Positions 44,277-54,445 are shown, counted from the stretch's first letter. The stretch: DNA of 64,000 nt from Chitinophagaceae bacterium (GCA_020847395.1 JADLCD010000138.1:62001-126000); one strand, 5' to 3'. Numbers and translations: made by a program. The notes: generated by a model not told the origin, from the letters alone.

Positions 44277-44912
44277 CTAATTAAATCCAAAAATGTGTGA
44301 ATCAGCAGCGAGCACATGTACTATGCCGTTAGTTGAATGTAAATCTGCAGTCTCTACCAGTACGGATATGTACAGGTCAAAACTGCCAGGCACCCCCCTG
44401 TTGAGCGAAAAGATGATATACTTAGCACCCATATTCACATTCCCGAGATAATCATCCTGAACGATATTAAAACGCGCTTGCACTCCCGCATAAGTGGTAT
44501 CATAACTATAAGTGGTAGCCAGTTCGCTACGTACAATCTGTTTGCCGGGAATAATATAATTCTTCAATTTTGTCTTAATGCTTTCCATTTCCTCTTCTGT
44601 AATTTCACTGAACGACTTAGGTCGCTTTTCGGGGTCGGGATATATCAACTTAAAATAATTAAATATGGAATAATCCTTTGGAGCAAGGAAAGTAGAGCCG
44701 CTGGCATTAACAGCAGATTCAAGACCGGTCATACTGATTAATGTGGTTAAGGTATCAAACACATCAGGACGGCTTTTCAGATAATCCATGGTTGATAAAC
44801 CAAGCGTTGCTGTTTTATCAAGGTCGAGTGCACCTCCGTCAGCAAAATAATCTTTGCTGCAGCCCGAAGTAAACACTACCGTTACCAGCGCTATTGCAAT
44901 TATTAATTTCAT
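44277..44912 (-). CDS. Fasciclin-domain lipoprotein
   Basis: This 211-residue lipoprotein (lipobox TSGC, Cys18) has one FAS1-like domain: 'TLTTLISMTGLESAVNASG' then 'STFLAPKDYSIFNYF', a middle helix 'ESIKTKLKNYIIPGKQI', and the ending 'TNGIVHVLAADSHIFGF'. Fasciclin domains serve adhesion; in Bacteroidota they often accompany SusCD pairs and DUF5007 proteins. It follows SusD after a 162-bp pyrimidine-rich gap. Confidence 0.78.
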   Translation of the reverse strand: MKLIIAIALVTVVFTSGCSKDYFADGGALDLDKTATLGLSTMDYLKSRPDVFDTLTTLISMTGLESAVNASGSTFLAPKDYSIFNYFKLIYPDPEKRPKSFSEITEEEMESIKTKLKNYIIPGKQIVRSELATTYSYDTTYAGVQARFNIVQDDYLGNVNMGAKYIIFSLNRGVPGSFDLYISVLVETADLHSTNGIVHVLAADSHIFGFN

Positions 44913-44935
44913 TCGTATATCTTGTTTATTGTTTA

Positions 44936-45070
44936 GCTATGAGCTGTCAGCTTTGAGCTATCAGCCTTCAGCAAGTCAGCTTGTAAATTTTATCTTTTCA
45001 CGTCTCACCTCTCACTTCTCACTATTCTCCTCCCTCACTCCTCACTTCTCTCTCCTCACTTCTCACTATT
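44936..45070. repeat. Palindromic AGCTGTCAGCT repeat and C/T-rich simple repeat
   Basis: 44936-44975 carries the same AGCTGTCAGCT-type palindromes as 22500-22560. 44995-45070 is a run of variants of CTCACTTCTCAC. Both lie inside the operon between SusD and the fasciclin gene. Confidence 0.65.
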
Positions 45071-45074
45071 CCCC

Positions 45075-46604
45075 CTACTGATTAAACTGCCAGTAATATG
45101 TTTGTTCCATATTAGGGTTGTTGGCAAAAGCTTCATCGCTCACCGGAAAAAACCCGGCGCCATCCTTTTCGCCCTGGGCTGTAATATTGCTGTTAAACTC
45201 GTGCAATCGCCCCAGGCGAACCAAATCGTACACCCGGTGAAACTCGCCGATCAGCTCCCTGCGTCTTTCTTCCAGCACTTCTTCAATTACAGTAGCCTGG
45301 TCATCTCTTGTGAACAACGGAATACCCGCGCGGGCACGAACCGCATTCAAATTGGTAAGCGCCTCGGCTATGTTACCCAATCTTGCATCAGCCTCTGCTT
45401 TCAACAACACTATATCCGCATAACGGAACACAGGTACCGGCGCTTCCATCAGGCTATAGCTACGGTCTTTTACTTTTCTGAACTTGGCGAACATAATAGC
45501 TCTTTCCCCATTAGCAAGCGGGTCTGCGAATATGGGTCTCAACTCGCTTGGGCTAACAGAAAAATCGATGCTCTGAAAAAATGCAGGTACTCTTTTATCA
45601 GATTTGTCCCTGGCATAATCCGGATATATTTCTAATATTTTTGATTTTGCTACAGCCAGCGAAAGATTACTCCTGGAGGTATAAGGATTGGTGAGGTAAT
45701 ACGTCATAATATGCCCGTAGTAATCTGCATACTCTCCTTTCTTAATATCGTAATACATTTCTAAAATCACTTCTTCAGATTCACCGGCATCAAATAAATT
45801 ACGGAACTGATCTATTGGCACCAGTTTAAATGTATTGGAGTTCATAATTTCTTTCATGGCGTCAGACGCACCCTGGTAATCTTTTAACCACATCAGCGCA
45901 TGGGCTTTCATGGCAAGAGCAGCGCCTTTTGTACCTCTCGACATAGATTCTTTAATAGTGCCATCGTATTTCCAGGGAAGGTCGGGTATAGCGAGATTTG
46001 CTTCATCTACTACCATTTTCATTACATCATTCAACGGTTCCCTGCCCAATGGTTTTACATTACGGGCTTCAAGGTTTACAGGAACATCTCCCCATATACG
46101 TGCTGCATAGAAATGCGCCAACGCTCTCAGAAAATGAGCTTCTGCCAATAATTGCTTTTTCTTATCTTCTGTAAGCCCGTCTGTAATAGCGGGTATTTTT
46201 TCGAGTACCAGGTTGCATTGCTCAATCGTTCTGTAAAATAATCTCCAGTTGGTCATGGGTTCCAACTCTGTTCGTTCAATTAAATGGTTTGCAAACCCGG
46301 CCTTCCAGTCCCCGTCATCATTTGGAGTTATCCAGTCTCCGGAGCGCGAATCTCCCCAGAAATAATAATCGCCCCACGACCCGTTACGGGTAGTTGCCGG
46401 TGTATCATCTTTGGTTAAGCCCGACAGTGCCCGGCGAAAAATTGCGAAAGCTGCTGCTACCGCGCCCTCGGCATCAGCACCTGTTTTCCAGGCCTGGTCT
46501 TCCGTAACGGTATTGATTGGCAACTGGTCAAGCCATTTTTTGCAAGACTCACCCAAAAGAGACATGAGCGATATGCAAACAATAACAATATTTTTATTTT
46601 TCAT
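45075..46604 (-). CDS. SusD/RagB family outer membrane lipoprotein
   Basis: This 509-residue lipoprotein (lipobox GESC, Cys21) is a typical SusD: 'KKWLDQLPINTVTEDQAWKTGADAEGAVAAAF' pattern (read as DQLPINTVTEDQAW near residues 25-38), 'FLRALAHFYAARIWGDVPV' near 150-170, and 'LNAVRARAGIPLF' near 420 followed by 'ERRRELIGEFHRVYDLVRLGR'. It pairs with the SusC gene 44 bp upstream. Confidence 0.93.
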   Translation of the reverse strand: MKNKNIVIVCISLMSLLGESCKKWLDQLPINTVTEDQAWKTGADAEGAVAAAFAIFRRALSGLTKDDTPATTRNGSWGDYYFWGDSRSGDWITPNDDGDWKAGFANHLIERTELEPMTNWRLFYRTIEQCNLVLEKIPAITDGLTEDKKKQLLAEAHFLRALAHFYAARIWGDVPVNLEARNVKPLGREPLNDVMKMVVDEANLAIPDLPWKYDGTIKESMSRGTKGAALAMKAHALMWLKDYQGASDAMKEIMNSNTFKLVPIDQFRNLFDAGESEEVILEMYYDIKKGEYADYYGHIMTYYLTNPYTSRSNLSLAVAKSKILEIYPDYARDKSDKRVPAFFQSIDFSVSPSELRPIFADPLANGERAIMFAKFRKVKDRSYSLMEAPVPVFRYADIVLLKAEADARLGNIAEALTNLNAVRARAGIPLFTRDDQATVIEEVLEERRRELIGEFHRVYDLVRLGRLHEFNSNITAQGEKDGAGFFPVSDEAFANNPNMEQTYYWQFNQ

Positions 46605-46648
46605 GTTCTACCTGCTTTATTTTACCTGAATCAAAATCATCATAATAA

Positions 46649-49600
46649 TTATAGTGATATGGATACACCAAACAACAACATCCGTCGCATAGGATATCCT
46701 TTGGAATCATCAAAGCCATCAATGGTAATGAGCTCTGCATCGGGACCGCTATACTTTTGGAAAGTCACCAGGTTATCTGCTGTAACATATACCCGCATTC
46801 TTTCAAAAGGAAGCCGCTGAATTACTCTCTTATTAAAAGTATAAGACAGCGTTGCTGACCTGATCTTGAAATAAGAACCATCTTCTATATATTCTGAATC
46901 ATAATTGATAACCTGCGTTGCGTCGCTCCAGGGGTTGAGTGTAGGGAACCTGGCATTATCACCGCTTTTTTCCCAGATGGCATAATTATCGAAGTTGGGC
47001 AGTGATGAACTTCCTGCAAAACTTTTACCCAGTTTAAGCCGGTCAAGCAAGGCTGTGTTTACAATATCCCTGCCTATCACAAAAGTGGTAACCAGGTTAA
47101 GGCTAAATCCTTTATAAGTAAAATCATTTGTCCAGCCTCCGTTCCATCTTGGATTAGGGTCTCCTGCATATATACGGTCAGATACATCGATAATATAGTC
47201 GCCATTCTGGTCTTTGAAATTACGATCGCCCACCTGAAGGTTTTTGTTTTGCAGACCAACCAATTTTTTACCGGTTTTAGGATTTACCGGAACCTGGTTT
47301 TCTGCCTGGTAAATACCCTGCGATTCATAGAAGAAAAAACCATTGAGCGGAGCACCTACACGAATGATAGAACCAAAGTCCTGCCCTGATGTACTTGTTT
47401 TAATAATATCGGCATTACCATCAGGAAGTTTGATTACCCTGTTTTTATTATACGCAAAGTTCAGGTTGGTACTCCAGGTAAAATCACTGCCGAATCTCAG
47501 GTTGGTATTAACCGTAAACTCTAATCCACGATTCAGCACATCTGCCGCGTTGCGGTATACTTCATTATATCCCGAGGTAGTAGGCAGTGCAGTGGATAAC
47601 AGTAAGCCTTTGGTTAATTTTTCATACGCATCAAAGATGAACTCTACTTTACCCTTGAATAAGGTTAAGTCAACACCGAGGTTTGCCATATTGGTTTTAA
47701 CCCAGGTAAGATTGTCATTTTTAAACCCATCATACCAGGTGGGAGTATATCCTGAAATGCCTCCATAAGCAATCTGGATTAAAGAATTATACTGGTCGAG
47801 TACGCCACCATTCATTACACCCAGCGCTAAATAGTCTTTATCCCAGGTAGTTCCGGAAAGTCCATAGCTACCGCGTATTTTACCGCTGGTTAACCAGCCG
47901 GCATTACGAAATATATCTTCTTTGTAAAAGTTCCAGCCGGCAGATATGGAAGGAAATACCCCCCACCTGTTGGCTTTGCCGAACTTGGAAGATCCGTCTG
48001 TTCGGATAGAAGCGCCCAGCAAATATTTTTGTTGAAAATTATAATCCAGGCGGCTGAAATAAGACATCAGGGTATTGGCACCATAATTACTGGAGCCAAC
48101 ACTATTGCCTCGTGGCCAGTTTACGGTTTGCGAAAGGCCCGGCTCATCACTTACGCTGCTAACTTTTGTGAGTTTTCCTTCTGTTTTTTCCATACTCTGC
48201 CCCAATAATATGCTGAGGCTGTGCCCGTTTCCAAATTTGGGCGTATAGGTTACGGTATTCTGAAAAAGGAAGTTTTGATTTTCACCGGCAACGCTCTTAT
48301 TTCCCATTCTCAATGTACGTCTTGATGAAGCTAAAGAATCAAACATTGTACGCAGGTATTCCAGGCTTAGGCTGGCTTTATAGGCTACATTGCGGGCAAT
48401 GTTAAGCGTAGCGTCAGAGCTAAAACGTACCCTGTCGTTAAGGTTGGAAATATGTCCCAACTGGTACACTTCTGCGTCTCTTACCAATGGATTGTTGGGT
48501 AACGGCAGCAGGGAAGACTTATTTGCAGACAGTTCATCAGGGTTCTTACTCTGGTCGGTGCGTGAAACGGCCAGTGTATTATTAATAACCAACTTATTTT
48601 TTAAGGCATTAAAACTGGTACTTGCCATAAGACTGTAGCGCTTGAATCCCGTATTGAATAAAATACCCTTGCTATCCATATAGCCCATGCTGATACTATA
48701 TTGACCAAAATCGCCCGCTCCACGAATAGAGGCATTATAATCCTGTGTAACAGAAGTGTTATATAAATACCCCTGCCAGTCTGACGAGTTATTATAGAAA
48801 GGATTGGTAACATCCGTATACATCGCCGGCATTGATATGCCATAAGGAGCATACAAATCATAAAGCTTTTTAACCTGCTCGCGTTCTTTTACACCACCAG
48901 CTACATCGCGCAATTGTGGTACAAAATTTACGCCTGTACGAATATTTAAATTGATTTGCGGCTTGCCTCTTTTTCCTTTTTTGGTGGTGATTAAGATTAC
49001 ACCATTAGCCGCCCTTGACCCGTAAATAGCTGCGGCAGATGCATCTTTTAATACTACCACATCTTCAATATCACTTGGGTTGAGGTCTGCCAGCACGTTG
49101 GTACTGGTTACGGCAAACTCACTGCTCATTCTTGAGATAATTGGAATACCATCTACTACATACAGCGGTTCTGAAATAGCAGAAGCATCGCCACGACTAA
49201 CTGCGGCAAGCCCCCTGATAATAATGGCAGGCGTTGCGCCGGGCTCTCCTGAATTTAACTGTATATTTACGCCGGCAACCTTACCCTGCAAAAGAGAACC
49301 AAAAGATTCTGCTGCCTGTCCTTCTGTAATCTTATCCATTTTTATGGTTGAAACAGAACCTGTAATTTCTGTTTTTGCCTGGCTTTTATAGCCGGTAACC
49401 ACCACGTCGCTCAGGGTTTTATTTTCGTCAGCCATTTTAATGTGGAGATCAGACGCCTTTTTAAACACTACCTGGCGGGTTTCAAAACCTATGGATGAAA
49501 AAATCAAGGTATCTCCTGTGCTGATGCGCAACCGGAAGTTGCCGGAACCATCTGTAGTAGTACCGGTATTTTTTCCCTTGATGCTAACAGAAGCTCCGCC

Positions 49601-49717
49601 AAGCGGTTTACCGTTAGCATCGCTGACTTTACCCGTCATAACTGATTGCGCATAACCCGTTACGGATACCATCAGTATTGCAACAAGGAAACAGCCCCAT
49701 TTCATTAATGCCTTCAT
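46649..49717 (-). CDS. SusC/RagA family TonB-linked outer membrane protein
   Basis: This 1022-residue protein has a signal peptide (to about 23), a carboxypeptidase-like regulatory domain ('GKVSDANGKPLGGASVSIKG', about 29-105), a SusC-type plug ('DIEDVVVLKDASAAAIYGSRAANG') and a beta-barrel ending in 'LLFGVSISL'. It forms the import barrel with the SusD encoded just downstream. It is the second SusC of the operon. Confidence 0.95.
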   Translation of the reverse strand: MKALMKWGCFLVAILMVSVTGYAQSVMTGKVSDANGKPLGGASVSIKGKNTGTTTDGSGNFRLRISTGDTLIFSSIGFETRQVVFKKASDLHIKMADENKTLSDVVVTGYKSQAKTEITGSVSTIKMDKITEGQAAESFGSLLQGKVAGVNIQLNSGEPGATPAIIIRGLAAVSRGDASAISEPLYVVDGIPIISRMSSEFAVTSTNVLADLNPSDIEDVVVLKDASAAAIYGSRAANGVILITTKKGKRGKPQINLNIRTGVNFVPQLRDVAGGVKEREQVKKLYDLYAPYGISMPAMYTDVTNPFYNNSSDWQGYLYNTSVTQDYNASIRGAGDFGQYSISMGYMDSKGILFNTGFKRYSLMASTSFNALKNKLVINNTLAVSRTDQSKNPDELSANKSSLLPLPNNPLVRDAEVYQLGHISNLNDRVRFSSDATLNIARNVAYKASLSLEYLRTMFDSLASSRRTLRMGNKSVAGENQNFLFQNTVTYTPKFGNGHSLSILLGQSMEKTEGKLTKVSSVSDEPGLSQTVNWPRGNSVGSSNYGANTLMSYFSRLDYNFQQKYLLGASIRTDGSSKFGKANRWGVFPSISAGWNFYKEDIFRNAGWLTSGKIRGSYGLSGTTWDKDYLALGVMNGGVLDQYNSLIQIAYGGISGYTPTWYDGFKNDNLTWVKTNMANLGVDLTLFKGKVEFIFDAYEKLTKGLLLSTALPTTSGYNEVYRNAADVLNRGLEFTVNTNLRFGSDFTWSTNLNFAYNKNRVIKLPDGNADIIKTSTSGQDFGSIIRVGAPLNGFFFYESQGIYQAENQVPVNPKTGKKLVGLQNKNLQVGDRNFKDQNGDYIIDVSDRIYAGDPNPRWNGGWTNDFTYKGFSLNLVTTFVIGRDIVNTALLDRLKLGKSFAGSSSLPNFDNYAIWEKSGDNARFPTLNPWSDATQVINYDSEYIEDGSYFKIRSATLSYTFNKRVIQRLPFERMRVYVTADNLVTFQKYSGPDAELITIDGFDDSKGYPMRRMLLFGVSISL

Positions 49718-49762
49718 TACATTAGTTTTTTCGGTTGAATCTTTTTATAAAATCCATCAACA

Positions 49763-51076
49763 TTATTTCCAAAATTCATTCTGTGCCCATCCATTACCTG
49801 CCATACTCTTTGCCGACAGCGGCCAATAAGCCGCGCCTTTGGCAACATCAGCTTCTGTAAATGCAGGTATATGGGTAGACACTTCACTAAATCTTATCAG
49901 GTCAAACATGCGCTGCCCGGTGCCCACCAGCATACGCTGACGTTCAAGCAAAAGCGCATCGCCGAATGTTTCTTCGGTTAAAGTGCTATAGTCTTCTGTG
50001 GCGCCGCTGGCTGCACTTATCAGCCATTCTTTGGCTTCATCCAAATGCTGTGAACGCCAGGCAGCCTCAGCAAACAATAAATCAATTTCCCGCTCAGTTA
50101 ATAACTCTACCATGCTGGCATCTTTAACAATCAGCGTAGCATTATTACCGGAGATATTAAACATACTGCTACGGCGTGCATCGCCATCCGGGTAAATAGT
50201 ATTGAATGTTGCCAGCGGCATAGTAAGAATGCTGGCGCTTAACGGTGCCAGGGGAATTTCAGTACGCCTGTCTTCTCCTATGGCAAGGCTAAAGCCCGAC
50301 AAACTATCTGTTGAAATATTGGTAAACGTATTGGTTAATGCATCGTAGGCGTTTTGCCCGTTACCCAGCCAGAGTTGTTCCTGCACCAGCAGTGAAGTAA
50401 CAGCGGTTTTATTAAAGCGCACAGCAGTTAATGCAGCACTTTTTATACCATCATCATTCAATAAAATCCAGGGTACTAATTGCTGCGCTTCTGTAGCATA
50501 TTGAATAGCCTGGTTAACTACTTCTTCCCTGGTGAGGTGGACGCCAAAATTACTTGTTTCGGCAGATGACACCGGGCCCCAGATACGCGCCAGGTAGAAA
50601 TAAGCCATAGATTTAAGCGCAAGCGCTTCACCCCTGTAAAGATTATATTGATAGCTGCTCAACACACCATCTGCCGCATTATCTACAATATCGAGCACAT
50701 CATTGGCATCTTTAATTACATCGTAAAAATAGCCCCAGTCTGAAAGTTGCACCAGGTTTGCAACGGTAGATGTTAACTGCTGATTTGCCACCTGCTGCTG
50801 GTAGGCAACTGCCACCTTCACGTCACCTGTTCTTGCTTCGCCATACATCAACCAGGCATAATTAGCAAACAATGCCCTGCGGAGATCAACATAACCCCCG
50901 ATTACTGCCTGCTGTATGCGTGGCGCTGAATTATAATAGCCTTCCTCTACTGTGCTGTTTTCCTGCTCTACCGTAAGGTTTTTACGGCAGGAAAAAAGCA
51001 GCACTATTGCTATCAGCGATATGAACTTCCAATGTTTCATCCAATGTGTCATGTTGTTCATTTTTAACATCATCAT
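49763..51076 (-). CDS. SusD/RagB-like outer membrane lipoprotein
   Basis: The product is up to 437 residues with a lipobox (LLFSC). It has the SusD core: 'YYNSAPRIQQAVIGGYVDLRRALF' near residues 47-70, 'GEALALKSMAYFYLARIWGP' near 150-169, and 'LLERQRMLVGTGQRMFDLIRFSE' near 375-397. The start is uncertain: ATGs at 51076, 51061 and 51040 are all in frame, and 51040 would give the most usual signal peptide. It begins 2 bp after the upstream SusC stop, so the pair is cotranslated. Confidence 0.87.
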   Translation of the reverse strand: MMMLKMNNMTHWMKHWKFISLIAIVLLFSCRKNLTVEQENSTVEEGYYNSAPRIQQAVIGGYVDLRRALFANYAWLMYGEARTGDVKVAVAYQQQVANQQLTSTVANLVQLSDWGYFYDVIKDANDVLDIVDNAADGVLSSYQYNLYRGEALALKSMAYFYLARIWGPVSSAETSNFGVHLTREEVVNQAIQYATEAQQLVPWILLNDDGIKSAALTAVRFNKTAVTSLLVQEQLWLGNGQNAYDALTNTFTNISTDSLSGFSLAIGEDRRTEIPLAPLSASILTMPLATFNTIYPDGDARRSSMFNISGNNATLIVKDASMVELLTEREIDLLFAEAAWRSQHLDEAKEWLISAASGATEDYSTLTEETFGDALLLERQRMLVGTGQRMFDLIRFSEVSTHIPAFTEADVAKGAAYWPLSAKSMAGNGWAQNEFWK

Positions 51077-51078
51077 GC

Positions 51079-53487
51079 TTAAAAAACCACTTTAATACCC
51101 AGTGCTACCGAAGTAGGCAACGGTGTTCCTGTATACATCAGGTTATACCTGCGGCTACCTGTAATATTTTCTTCAGGGTTGATGCCGCTGTACCGGGAAA
51201 GGGTCAGCAGGTTATCGCCACGAACAAATATTTCCAGGTCGCTTAAAGCTTCCACTTTTTTAGATATTGAGTTGAAATGATAAGAAACTGCGGCCCTGCT
51301 CAGGCGTACAAAACTGCCATCTTCAATAGTTCTGATACCCTGGTAAATGGTACGTCCGTCTGTTCCCTGGTCAACCAGATAATAAGGCGTTTCCGCGCTT
51401 TTAATCGGGAATTGATAGTTAATACGCTCAGCGTCATAGCGACTGTTAAAAGATTCTGCCAGAACATCCGCCCCCCAGGCGTAGTTGATTGTAAAGGCGG
51501 CAGAAATATTGCGATAGCGCAATGTATTCGTGAATCCTCCAAAAACTTTTGGTTCACTGTTACCGATTCTTTTTGCCTGGCTGCCCTCCCGGGCAACGAG
51601 AGATGTAACCGGCGCCCCGGATACCGTAGCGAGGTAAGCCAGGCTTGTATTACCAATATCGCCAGGCAATGATTTTACTTTATTGCGATAGAAAGCAATA
51701 TTGAGGTTGCTGCTCCAGGTAAAATGAGTGGAACGTATCCACGCGCCATCGAGCGCTACTTCAATACCTGATAATCCGAGCTGGCCTCCTGTTTCATATT
51801 TGTAATCAATACCACTGATGTTAGACTGGTATCGCTGATAAAGGAAATTACTATAGGTTTTACTAAAATAATCAACAGAAAGATTAATTGCTGAGCCGAG
51901 CGCTACTGTTATGCCTGCATCTACCTGTGTCACGTCAATGCTTTTAGCCCCGCCGAAGGTTGGGTATAACTGCCCTATACCCAAATAATTTCCTCCGTAA
52001 TAGTCGCCATAGGCATCCAGTTGCCCGCGGTATACTTCCGGTCTGTTCAGCACACCTGTTTTACCAATGCCTGCATTTATTTTTACAGGTATATTAAGGC
52101 TGTTCTTTAAATCATAATGAATACCAAGCGCCGGGTATAAAGCCCATTTTTTGTCGTATAAAGAGCTGCCATCTGCACGGGCTACCAGGTTCACATCAAG
52201 GTCCTTTTTATATTTAAACTTCCAGGTTCCGTAAAAAGATAAAAGTTTTTCAACATTATGGTTGGATAATGCAATTACCTGGTTGGCATTATAACCTGTT
52301 ACCACTTTTACAAAATCAGAACCACCGTTCTCCATACTGCGTTGGCCATTTACAGAAGTAAGCCGGTCGTCGGTATTTCTTAATTCGCCGCCGAGCGTCA
52401 TATCCATTTGCAGTGCGTCAGCAAATTCATGCAACCAGTTGGCAGAAGTATTCCAGGTAATAAGTTGTCTTTTATATGCGGCGCTTGAGGCATAAATATT
52501 ACCGTCTAATAAGTTGGAGGGGATATACATATCCCTGCTGGAACCTTCATAAGACAAGCTTGCCACAGAGCGAATAGTAACGCCGCTGCCAACAACATAC
52601 GCAAGCCCCATAGAAGACAGCAGCCCGAGATTCCTGTTCTTATCCATATAGTACCCTTCATCGCCAACAACAGGCAGCGTCAGATCACGACTGTATTCTC
52701 CGGCATAACGTCCTTTGCGATTAGCGATGGACATATTATTATAGAAGTGTGCGGTAAAGCGGTCAGTAATATTATACTTCGCATTCAGAAATAAAGACTG
52801 GCGACCAAAGCCGGAACTTTTGATAATGCCTTTATCCTGGTGATTGGAGAGTCCGAATAAATATGAGCCATAGCTACCCGCGCCATCCACAATCAGTGTT
52901 TGATCATGTACTATACCGCCATCACCATATACATCCCTGCGGGCTGTTGTATTAAAGTTGTAGAAAGCATCTCTTTTGTAATCCATGTTTTGCAGGAAAT
53001 TAGTCCCTGCATATACATTTGCACGAACATGAATGGAACCGGAATTCCCTTCCTTCATTATAAAATTGATGGCTCCGTTGGGCGCCTGCACACCATAAGC
53101 AGCAAGGCGGTCAATATCTTTAATAACTTCTATGCGTTCTATTTGTTCAGGAGGAAAATAAGTAAGGGGATTGATACCTGTAATATGGGAAGGACTTGCC
53201 ACCATTGGCACACCATTAATGAGAATCAGCGGCATGGTAGATTGATCTGTTGGGTCGAGGCTTAACCCCCGTAAGTTCAGCGTGGCTTGCGCACCTGTTG
53301 TACCTGACCAGCTTTTTATTCTTAACCCGGCTACGCTTCCCTGCAGTATATTTTCCAATCCACTCCTGTTAGATAGCAGCATGCTATCTACTCTTAAAGA
53401 ATCCTGAGCCAGCACACTCATCGCAGTACCAAAAGATACAAGTAGAAAAAGTAAAATCTTTCCACCCGATTTAGGGATTAGTCTCAT
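51079..53487 (-). CDS. Short SusC-like TonB-dependent receptor
   Basis: The 802-residue protein has a signal peptide (to about 27) and goes directly into a plug domain ('LENILQGSVAGLRIKSWSG', 'LILINGVPMVASPS', 'ERIEVIKDIDRLAAYGVQAPNG'), then a barrel ending 'SVALGIKVVF'. The N-terminal carboxypeptidase-like domain normal for SusC is absent and the barrel is about 150 residues shorter than in its neighbour. It is the first gene of the nine-gene operon. Function as an importer with the following SusD is inferred. Confidence 0.85.
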   Translation of the reverse strand: MRLIPKSGGKILLFLLVSFGTAMSVLAQDSLRVDSMLLSNRSGLENILQGSVAGLRIKSWSGTTGAQATLNLRGLSLDPTDQSTMPLILINGVPMVASPSHITGINPLTYFPPEQIERIEVIKDIDRLAAYGVQAPNGAINFIMKEGNSGSIHVRANVYAGTNFLQNMDYKRDAFYNFNTTARRDVYGDGGIVHDQTLIVDGAGSYGSYLFGLSNHQDKGIIKSSGFGRQSLFLNAKYNITDRFTAHFYNNMSIANRKGRYAGEYSRDLTLPVVGDEGYYMDKNRNLGLLSSMGLAYVVGSGVTIRSVASLSYEGSSRDMYIPSNLLDGNIYASSAAYKRQLITWNTSANWLHEFADALQMDMTLGGELRNTDDRLTSVNGQRSMENGGSDFVKVVTGYNANQVIALSNHNVEKLLSFYGTWKFKYKKDLDVNLVARADGSSLYDKKWALYPALGIHYDLKNSLNIPVKINAGIGKTGVLNRPEVYRGQLDAYGDYYGGNYLGIGQLYPTFGGAKSIDVTQVDAGITVALGSAINLSVDYFSKTYSNFLYQRYQSNISGIDYKYETGGQLGLSGIEVALDGAWIRSTHFTWSSNLNIAFYRNKVKSLPGDIGNTSLAYLATVSGAPVTSLVAREGSQAKRIGNSEPKVFGGFTNTLRYRNISAAFTINYAWGADVLAESFNSRYDAERINYQFPIKSAETPYYLVDQGTDGRTIYQGIRTIEDGSFVRLSRAAVSYHFNSISKKVEALSDLEIFVRGDNLLTLSRYSGINPEENITGSRRYNLMYTGTPLPTSVALGIKVVF

Positions 53488-54274
53488 AATGTATAGTTAG
53501 TTCTATGTATGTATATCCTTGGTATTTCTCTAAGTAGCAATCTCAGGGAAACTGTAAATCGTTTAAATAAAGTCTTATTAAGCGTTTTTGAATTATTTAG
53601 TTAAAATAAACAAAAGTTTACAATTACTAACTATATCACGACAAAAAGTTATCCACAAAATTTGTTTATTCGATAAGATATGTTAGTACAACTTTTAAAT
53701 TGTACAGCCATAATAAATTACTGTTATTAACATTACGTTTTTTAATTCAAAGAGTTTGAATAATTCAACCCATACTCAATCCTTAACCATACCCTCTTTA
53801 ATAAATATTTGCGCTATTTCATTTTCCCGGCTAATTAACAATTTTAAGTGGGAGGTGGATTTCCCTTTTGCTGACATTAAAACCAGCACACTTCATTTAA
53901 ATTATCAACTGACTTTAGTTCATGGCTTTTCACCTCATGCCGGTGTGGCATCGTATCTCCCGCCAGGCGGAGCGCTGACTTTTACTTTGAGGAGACTTGT
54001 GAGCTGTATATCGCTACCTGAGCATTTCCTTTAATCAGCCATAGTGCATATCCCGCGTAAAGTAGCGCCTACATAGGTATTGCTGCAAGTGGGGTTTGAC
54101 GTTGTAATCTTCGGCGTCAGCAATGTGGCATCTTTTGTTCCGGGCTGGAGTGTGTCACGGGAAACAACACTTCGGTGATTGTTTTGTAATTGTATAAATG
54201 ATGGCAGGAGGTCTGCCGTACACGCCTTAGAGCAGGAGTGTACAAACCGCCCAAAGGTGCTTTGTTCAAAAGGC
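53488..54274. other. Gene-free region upstream of the large operon, with repeat copy B
   Basis: 53488-53930 is AT rich and should hold the operon promoter, but I find no clear TAnnTTTG box. 53930-54071 is dispersed repeat copy B; 54024-54071 matches 2749-2798 (reverse). The stretch 54072-54274 has no match and no supported gene. Confidence 0.55.
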
Positions 54275-54442
54275 ATGGTATTGAGCGTTTGGGTTAAAAG
54301 ACATCAGGACATTAGCAAAATTGAGGAAGTGCATATTCCTAACACAGTTTCAGAAGTACGTTACAAATCAGACTTGACGAATATTGAGCCTTTTAACCTT
54401 GCTGAAGGCAGAACAAAAGGCGAGCTATTCAGCAGTATTTAA
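54275..54442 (+). pseudogene. Possible C-terminal gene remnant before DUF1016
   Basis: A 55-codon frame from ATG 54275 to TAA 54442 has protein-like composition ('VKRHQDISKIEEVHIPNTV', 'LTNIEPFNLAEGRTKGELF'). It looks like the end of a longer protein whose front is missing. I cannot name the family. It ends 16 bp before the DUF1016 start. Confidence 0.3.
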
Positions 54443-54445
54443 TTT

